Part shown: piece after piece, positions 60,076-64,000 of the stretch | Layout of the letters: the number at the start of each line of letters is the position of its first letter | How positions within the stretch are numbered: position 1 is the first letter of the stretch | Assembly: GCA_934725575.1 (NCBI GenBank) | Contig: CAKVCK010000001.1 | Coordinates: 124,001-188,000, forward strand | Reading direction: 5' to 3' | Length of the DNA stretch: 64,000 nucleotides | Source: an uncultured Bacteroidales bacterium | GTDB lineage: Bacteria > Bacteroidota > Bacteroidia > Bacteroidales > UBA932 | Program-made: the position numbers and the translations under genes | Notes under the pieces: model-generated | Told to the model about the DNA's origin: nothing | Databases searched by the model: none | Seen by the model: only the letters and a program-made list of their open reading frames with translations

Positions 60076-60993
60076 ATGATGGATTTGTTCAACAGAAATC
60101 GGGACGGTTCCAAGGAACTTGAGGATCTGACCGGCCAATGGTACGCTTCCTCTCCTTTCAGGCTGATCGAGACGGAAATCCGGTTCGCCACCGATGAGGT
60201 GGCGCGGCTTGTGAGTCCGGAGGTGGTCAAGGAGGCCGCGGAGGCTTACGATGAGGATGAGAAGCCGGAACTTGTAGCCGCTGTAAGGCTTCCGGTGGCG
60301 TGTCTTGCGTTGATGCGTTACGCCAAGCTTTCATCCGTGTCACACGAATCGACCGGACGGAAGGTCAAAATCGATGACAATGAGAGAAGTCCTTACGAAT
60401 GGCAGATAGACAGGGATGACAGGGCGATGAGGGAGCGGTATTTCAGGGCTCTTGACGCTTTGTACACCTACTTGGAGACTTCCGGCAACGAGAACTGGAA
60501 GACTTCGGCCAAGAGGACGATGACGGGCGAATCCATTGTCAGGAATATTCAGGAGTTCGAGGCTGTCTATCCCCTCGACGGGAGCTACTACGTCTATTAT
60601 CTGCTCCAGGCACTTGTGATTGAGCGGCAAAGGGCGGTGATAGGGCCGTTCGCGGGGGATAAGTGGGCTTCCATAGCTGACGGCTCGGCTGACGAAAGGG
60701 TGCTCTCGCTGGCCAGAAGGGCGGCCATTCTCAGCGCGGTGATCGTGGCAGGGACGAGATGGAGCCTTGAGGTGTTCCCTATCGAGATCGCAAGGCGGTT
60801 TTCCCCTACCTATCAGGGCAACAAGTCCAACCGTGTGGCCACGATGGATGAGATTGACTGGTACATCGGCAATCTGAAAAGTGAGGTCAAGGACGCTTTG
60901 ACGGATTTGTCGGCTCTGATCAGCGAAGATAAGGCGGATCCTAAGCTTTTGCCTGTGAATGACAGGAGGAACAAATTCTTTACCACCGAGTGA
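60076..60993 (+). CDS. Probable head-tail connector protein
   Basis: The 305-residue product MMDLFNRNRDGSKELEDLTG contains RLIETEIRFATDEVARLVSPEVV, AVRLPVACLALMRYAKLSSVSHESTGRKV and a C-terminal helix pair. I recognise this as a Bacteroidota phage family of the head-completion type (possibly DUF6712), always next to the portal gene. Its exact role is inferred from position. The ATG at 60076 is used; a GTG at 60070 lies in the portal stop region. Confidence 0.6.
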   Translation: MMDLFNRNRDGSKELEDLTGQWYASSPFRLIETEIRFATDEVARLVSPEVVKEAAEAYDEDEKPELVAAVRLPVACLALMRYAKLSSVSHESTGRKVKIDDNERSPYEWQIDRDDRAMRERYFRALDALYTYLETSGNENWKTSAKRTMTGESIVRNIQEFEAVYPLDGSYYVYYLLQALVIERQRAVIGPFAGDKWASIADGSADERVLSLARRAAILSAVIVAGTRWSLEVFPIEIARRFSPTYQGNKSNRVATMDEIDWYIGNLKSEVKDALTDLSALISEDKADPKLLPVNDRRNKFFTTE

Positions 60994-61880
60994 TGAACAC
61001 GGTTGAGGTTTTCGAGACCGGCAAGGTCGTACAGGTGCCTGGTTCGTGGAGTGAGATGACTCCGAAACAGGTGCGTGGGGTGTTCCGGATCTTCGAGTGG
61101 TGCCTGAGGCGGGGAAAATCCCCTCTGGAATTCAATGTGAGGGTGCTTTGGATGCTGCTCGGGGTGCGGAGGACTGTCAAGGGATGGTTTGCCGACATCT
61201 TCGCCGGCCACAGGCCTACTTTAAGGGATGAGAACGTCTATCAGATTTGCGAGAGGTTCCTCGGATTCCTTTTTTCGGAGGAGTCGGCTGCGCTGACGTT
61301 TGATTCGGTCGCCAATCCGATGCCGGTGGTGCGTTCGGGGCTTGTTTGGCTTCACGGTCCGGGGGAACTGCTCCAGGATCTGACGTTCGGGGAGTTCAGG
61401 CACGCCTCGGCGGCTCTGAACAGGTTCTTCAGGAGCCACGAAACAGATGATCTGGATGAGTGTATCGCCTTTTTGTACCGTGTGCGGTCAGGAAAGGCCA
61501 ACCGCGCTGGCCGTATGGTTCCCGATGTGGACCAGCGGAATGCGAGGGTGCATATTCGCAGAGCGTCGAGGTTGAAGGGATGGCGGAAGAACCTTGTGAT
61601 GATGTGGTTCTCGGCTTGCTTGAAGTACCTCCAGTCGGGTGTTCTGGAGATTGACGGGGAGGAGGTTGATTTGTCGAGGCTTTTCGCCGGGGATGACAAG
61701 CATTCCGGTGTCAGCTTCGGGTGGAATGACCTGCTGGTCGAGGTGGCCAAGGAGAACACGCTTGGAAACATCGACCGGGTGGATGAGGAGCCGTTGTTCT
61801 CGGTGTTGTCGATTATGTGGCATAACTATAAGGAAAGGAAGAGAAATGAGCAGATTATCAAGGCTTCAAAGGCTCACTGA
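60993..61880 (+). CDS. Late prophage protein of unknown function
   Basis: The 295-residue product has SWSEMTPKQVRGVFRIFEWCLRRG near the N terminus, a basic middle (MVPDVDQRNARVHIRRASRL) and an acidic C terminus. The first part reminds me of helical assembly-chaperone proteins, but no family is certain. Its ATG overlaps the previous stop (TGATG) and the next gene starts inside its 3' end. Confidence 0.6.
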   Translation: MNTVEVFETGKVVQVPGSWSEMTPKQVRGVFRIFEWCLRRGKSPLEFNVRVLWMLLGVRRTVKGWFADIFAGHRPTLRDENVYQICERFLGFLFSEESAALTFDSVANPMPVVRSGLVWLHGPGELLQDLTFGEFRHASAALNRFFRSHETDDLDECIAFLYRVRSGKANRAGRMVPDVDQRNARVHIRRASRLKGWRKNLVMMWFSACLKYLQSGVLEIDGEEVDLSRLFAGDDKHSGVSFGWNDLLVEVAKENTLGNIDRVDEEPLFSVLSIMWHNYKERKRNEQIIKASKAH

Positions 61881-62301
61881 GTACCTTGAGGGGTTGAAGA
61901 TCCACTCCTGCTGGTGCTGTGGGCACATAGATCCGATTTGCACGACCGCGCAATCGGACGCCACTTCCAAGCTGGCGCATCTTTCGGGTGTGCAGGTTCT
62001 CGTGGCGCGTCCGGAGGTGCATCAGCGCGGGGATTCGGACACGTTCCGGGAAGAGTTGGGGACGGTGATCTTCGTGTTGGAGAAGGGGCTTGGGCTGGAC
62101 AAGACGGAGGAATCGGAGAATGAGCAGTATTCACGGCTTCTGGAGATTGCGGATCTGATCCTGGCCTATATCGCCGAGGAGACCTCAAGCCAGAACTGCC
62201 GTCTTGTGACGGGTTTGGCGTTGGCTTCGGTGGATGTGGTTCCGGAGGCAAGCGTCTTCGGCGGCTGGAGCGGGTACAGCATCGAACTATCATTTGAGTG
62301 A
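61846..62301 (+). CDS. Late prophage protein, possible head-tail joining
   Basis: The 151-residue product MSRLSRLQRLTEYLEGLKIH contains two cysteine pairs (CWCCGHIDPIC), then VQVLVARPEVHQRGDSDTFREEL and SVFGGWSGYSIEL, a beta-rich pattern typical of small tail-completion proteins. The ATG at 61846 was chosen because the upstream part of the long frame is a shadow of the previous gene. It overlaps both neighbours. Confidence 0.6.
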   Translation: MSRLSRLQRLTEYLEGLKIHSCWCCGHIDPICTTAQSDATSKLAHLSGVQVLVARPEVHQRGDSDTFREELGTVIFVLEKGLGLDKTEESENEQYSRLLEIADLILAYIAEETSSQNCRLVTGLALASVDVVPEASVFGGWSGYSIELSFE

Positions 62302-62669
62302 TGGATGTCAGGGCGCGTTTCGTTAGTGAGATCCTTCAGGATGAGGGACAGAGGCTTCTGAGGAATCAGGGCAAGGCCATCGAGGCAAGGGTCAAGAAGC
62401 GTTCCGGGCGGCTGGAGTCGTCCAGAAGTGTTTCTGTGACCGGCGGCAGCGGCGCTTCGGGGACTTTGACGTTCGTCCACGTGGCCTACGAGCGCTTCCT
62501 GGACATGAAGCGCCTCCAGCGAAGAGACCAGTCCGTCAAGAGCAACCGCAGGATCCACAACCGCTATGTCTTCGGCGCTTTCGCCTCCATCGCCGAACGG
62601 CTGATGAACGAGTTCACGGAGGATGCCGTCGCCCGGATAAGGGAGTCGGAACTGGGGCGAACGAAGTGA
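62301..62669 (+). CDS. Late prophage protein, possible minor tail or head-tail component
   Basis: The 122-residue product MDVRARFVSEILQDEGQRLL is helical and basic with RVKKRSGRLESSRSVSVTGG, a pattern seen in HK97 gp10-like and related joining proteins, and a C-terminal VFGAFASIAERLMNEFTEDAV. The ATG at 62301 overlaps the previous stop. It is the last gene of the head block before the toxin-antitoxin-like pair. Confidence 0.55.
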   Translation: MDVRARFVSEILQDEGQRLLRNQGKAIEARVKKRSGRLESSRSVSVTGGSGASGTLTFVHVAYERFLDMKRLQRRDQSVKSNRRIHNRYVFGAFASIAERLMNEFTEDAVARIRESELGRTK

Positions 62670-62684
62670 AAATCAGGCGGGAAG

Positions 62685-62716
62685 TCTTGATTATTTGGCC
62701 GGAAAGTTGTTTCTTT
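62685..62716 (+). promoter_or_regulatory. Promoter-like region of the Panacea gene pair
   Basis: TTG near 62685 and TTTCTTTG near 62710-62717 are separated by about 20 bases, with the -7 element differing from TAnnTTTG at its first two positions. The short direct repeats AATGCAATAC and AACGCAATAC follow and could be an operator. The promoter separates the pair from the head genes. Confidence 0.5.
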
Positions 62717-62750
62717 GTAAACACAAATGCAATACAAACGCAATACGGAG

Positions 62751-63287
62751 ATGATGAAGACTGTTGACATATCTGATTTCGCAAGGTTCTTGGGGCTGTC
62801 TATGCTGTCTCAAGGAATTTCGGTCAGTCCGCTGAAGCTTCAGAAGATTCTATACTACCAGCAGGCTTGGCATATGGTGTTCTTTGGTCGAGAGAATCAA
62901 CTTTTCTCCGAGGCTCCGGAGGCTTGGGTGAACGGTCCTGTTTATCCAGAAATATATCGTCAATACAGGAGTTGCGTTCCGAATATGTGCGATCACCTGA
63001 AAGAGAAGGATTTCGGAGTTCAACCTAGTGATGTGCTTGCAACCATCGAGAGACTTGCTGCCAGTCTGGAATTATCGAAAGAGGAGTTGGACCTGTTTGA
63101 GTCGGTGATGCGTCTGTACGGTTCAAAGACCCAGAACCAGTTGATCCTTGTGACACACAGTGAACAACCTTGGTGTGAGGCAAGAGAAGGGCTTCTGCCT
63201 TATCAGGCTTCCAATAGGGTGATTTCGTTGGACACTATGTACGGGTACTACAAGGCCCGTCGTGATCGTAGAATGAACCGGCAATGA
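62751..63287 (+). CDS. Panacea-domain (DUF4065) antitoxin-like protein
   Basis: The 178-residue protein has the Panacea/GepA/SocA pattern: FARFLGLSMLSQGISVSPLKLQKILYYQQAWHM (N-terminal helices with the LQKxLYY box), APEAWVNGPVYPEIYRQYR and a C-terminal helical half. Proteins of this family act as antitoxins for several unrelated toxins and can also bind proteases. GGAG precedes the ATG pair at 62751 and 62754. Its stop overlaps the next gene by four bases (ATGA), the usual layout of a two-gene toxin-antitoxin operon. Confidence 0.88.
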   Translation: MMKTVDISDFARFLGLSMLSQGISVSPLKLQKILYYQQAWHMVFFGRENQLFSEAPEAWVNGPVYPEIYRQYRSCVPNMCDHLKEKDFGVQPSDVLATIERLAASLELSKEELDLFESVMRLYGSKTQNQLILVTHSEQPWCEAREGLLPYQASNRVISLDTMYGYYKARRDRRMNRQ

Positions 63288-63781
63288 GTACGGATCTGCT
63301 TACCGAGGATGATTTCTGGGACGACATCCACGGCTTTCACGATGTCGGAGAGGGACTATCTATCGAAGACACCAACCTTTCTAAGAATGTGCCGATTGTA
63401 ATCAGCTATGAACTTGCGGATATGGACAAAACCGACTATCATTTCCAACAGGAGTTCAAGTGGGATGACACAAAGGCTTATTTCCAGATAATGAAGAATA
63501 TCTCTTGCCGTTCCATCAATGACATCATCAATGAGAGTGATCATTCGTTACATTTCTATCGTTCAGGGGTAAGCAAGAGAATGAAAGACCTTTTGAAGCG
63601 ATTGAATCCAAATTGTGAGCCTGGTGACACCACACTGATTTACCACTTCGCCCTATACACGGATAAGGATGGCGCATCCCGTGAATCCGGCAGGAGGTCT
63701 CCGAGAATATATTTTATGCTTGGGCGTAACGGAATGATTTTCCCTTTATTCTTCGATCCTTATCACGAGATTAATCCGTGA
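63284..63781 (+). CDS. Unrecognised partner of the Panacea protein, candidate toxin
   Basis: The 165-residue product MSTDLLTEDDFWDDIHGFHD is acidic at the start, then alternates strand and helix: VPIVISYELADMDKTDYHF, YFQIMKNISCRSINDIINES, and a C-terminal PRIYFMLGRNGMIFPLFFDPYHEINP. The end resembles the fold of several small toxins and RNases only in secondary-structure pattern; I recognise no known toxin. Position directly after a Panacea gene, with four-base overlap, is the reason to suspect a toxin. Confidence 0.6.
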   Translation: MSTDLLTEDDFWDDIHGFHDVGEGLSIEDTNLSKNVPIVISYELADMDKTDYHFQQEFKWDDTKAYFQIMKNISCRSINDIINESDHSLHFYRSGVSKRMKDLLKRLNPNCEPGDTTLIYHFALYTDKDGASRESGRRSPRIYFMLGRNGMIFPLFFDPYHEINP

Positions 63782-63844
63782 ACGCGTCAAAGCAGTGGAT
63801 TGATTTTTGCAAGAGGTATAGATAACACTTAATTCTGATTGAAT

Positions 63845-64000
63845 ATGTTCTGGGGTTCTTTTGATGTTCCGATAGGAGTGATTCTCATAGTCCTGCTGGT
63901 TGTGTTCTGGAAACCGGTGACAAGCAGGATCCTATTGTGGATATTCGTCATCATCACGTTCCCTTTTGTCGCATTGTGGAAGGGCATAGAGAAATTAGCC
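63845..64000 (+). CDS. Small membrane protein, 3' end outside the window
   Basis: From ATG at 63845 the frame stays open to the window edge and encodes MFWGSFDVPIGVILIVLLVV followed by FWKPVTSRILLWIFVIITFPFVALWKGIEKLA. It has two transmembrane helices. A holin or accessory membrane protein is possible but cannot be judged from 52 residues. Confidence 0.5.
   Translation, partial: MFWGSFDVPIGVILIVLLVVFWKPVTSRILLWIFVIITFPFVALWKGIEKLA

Noticed and set aside
43650..64000. Retron or diversity-generating retroelement to explain the structured RNAs
   Set aside because: No reverse transcriptase frame is present in the window and no template/variable repeat pair was seen.
43650..64000. Mu-like transposable phage
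   Set aside because: No MuA or MuB type transposase is visible; the right end is missing, so this remains open rather than supported.

Overview
The window reads as a chromosome segment of a Bacteroidales bacterium (Bacteroidota) with moderately high GC. The evidence is a SusC/SusD polysaccharide utilisation locus with a hybrid two-component regulator, a DUF4249/TonB receptor pair, Bacteroidota-type FtsK and AddAB-like proteins, a reverse rubrerythrin, and many promoters of the TTG - 19 to 21 nt - TAnnTTTG type. Genus and species cannot be assigned from the sequence alone. All calls come from reading motifs and translations; no database search was possible.

Bases 1-15,350 hold housekeeping genes: a CvpA-type membrane protein cut by the window edge, tsaB, rpiB and truB on the plus strand; then mostly minus-strand genes for two lipoproteins, apbE, a LolA-like carrier, ftsK, a DUF4290 protein and an AddA/AddB-like helicase-nuclease pair. 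A 70-bp tandem repeat separates addA from addB. Bases 15,600-33,400 hold a polysaccharide utilisation locus. A divergently transcribed hybrid two-component regulator faces an operon for a GH3 glycosidase, two parallel beta-helix glycosidases of the GH28/GH49 type, SusC, SusD and a surface lipoprotein in the SusE/F position. The regulator appears to have lost its histidine-kinase function. Bases 33,500-43,650 hold rubrerythrin, a GH31 alpha-glycosidase operon that includes a phosphomannose-isomerase-like pseudoenzyme, an AT-rich foreign-looking lipoprotein gene, and a DUF4249/TonB receptor pair.

From about 43.7 kb to the right edge lies a prophage whose right end is outside the window. The left part has a leftward lysogeny block (CI-like repressor with a variable heptad coiled coil, an accessory lipoprotein, a 59-residue basic ORF) facing a rightward early operon across a palindromic operator. 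Next come small early genes, a roughly 430-base non-coding zone with two tRNA-like folds, a compact predicted small RNA, a primase-type zinc-finger protein and a hicAB toxin-antitoxin cassette. A cluster of 13 AACTACA boxes precedes the late operon: S49 protease, major capsid protein with a scaffold-like N terminus, small and large terminase, portal and head-tail proteins. A Panacea-domain antitoxin with an unrecognised partner sits after the head genes under its own promoter. No integrase, transposase, tail fibre or lysis gene is visible, so the insertion mechanism cannot be read here.

The items most worth following up are the tRNA-like RNAs with enlarged anticodon regions, the AACTACA box cluster, the Panacea two-gene system, the kinase-dead PUL regulator, and a strong excess of the hexamer GAATAT across both host and prophage.
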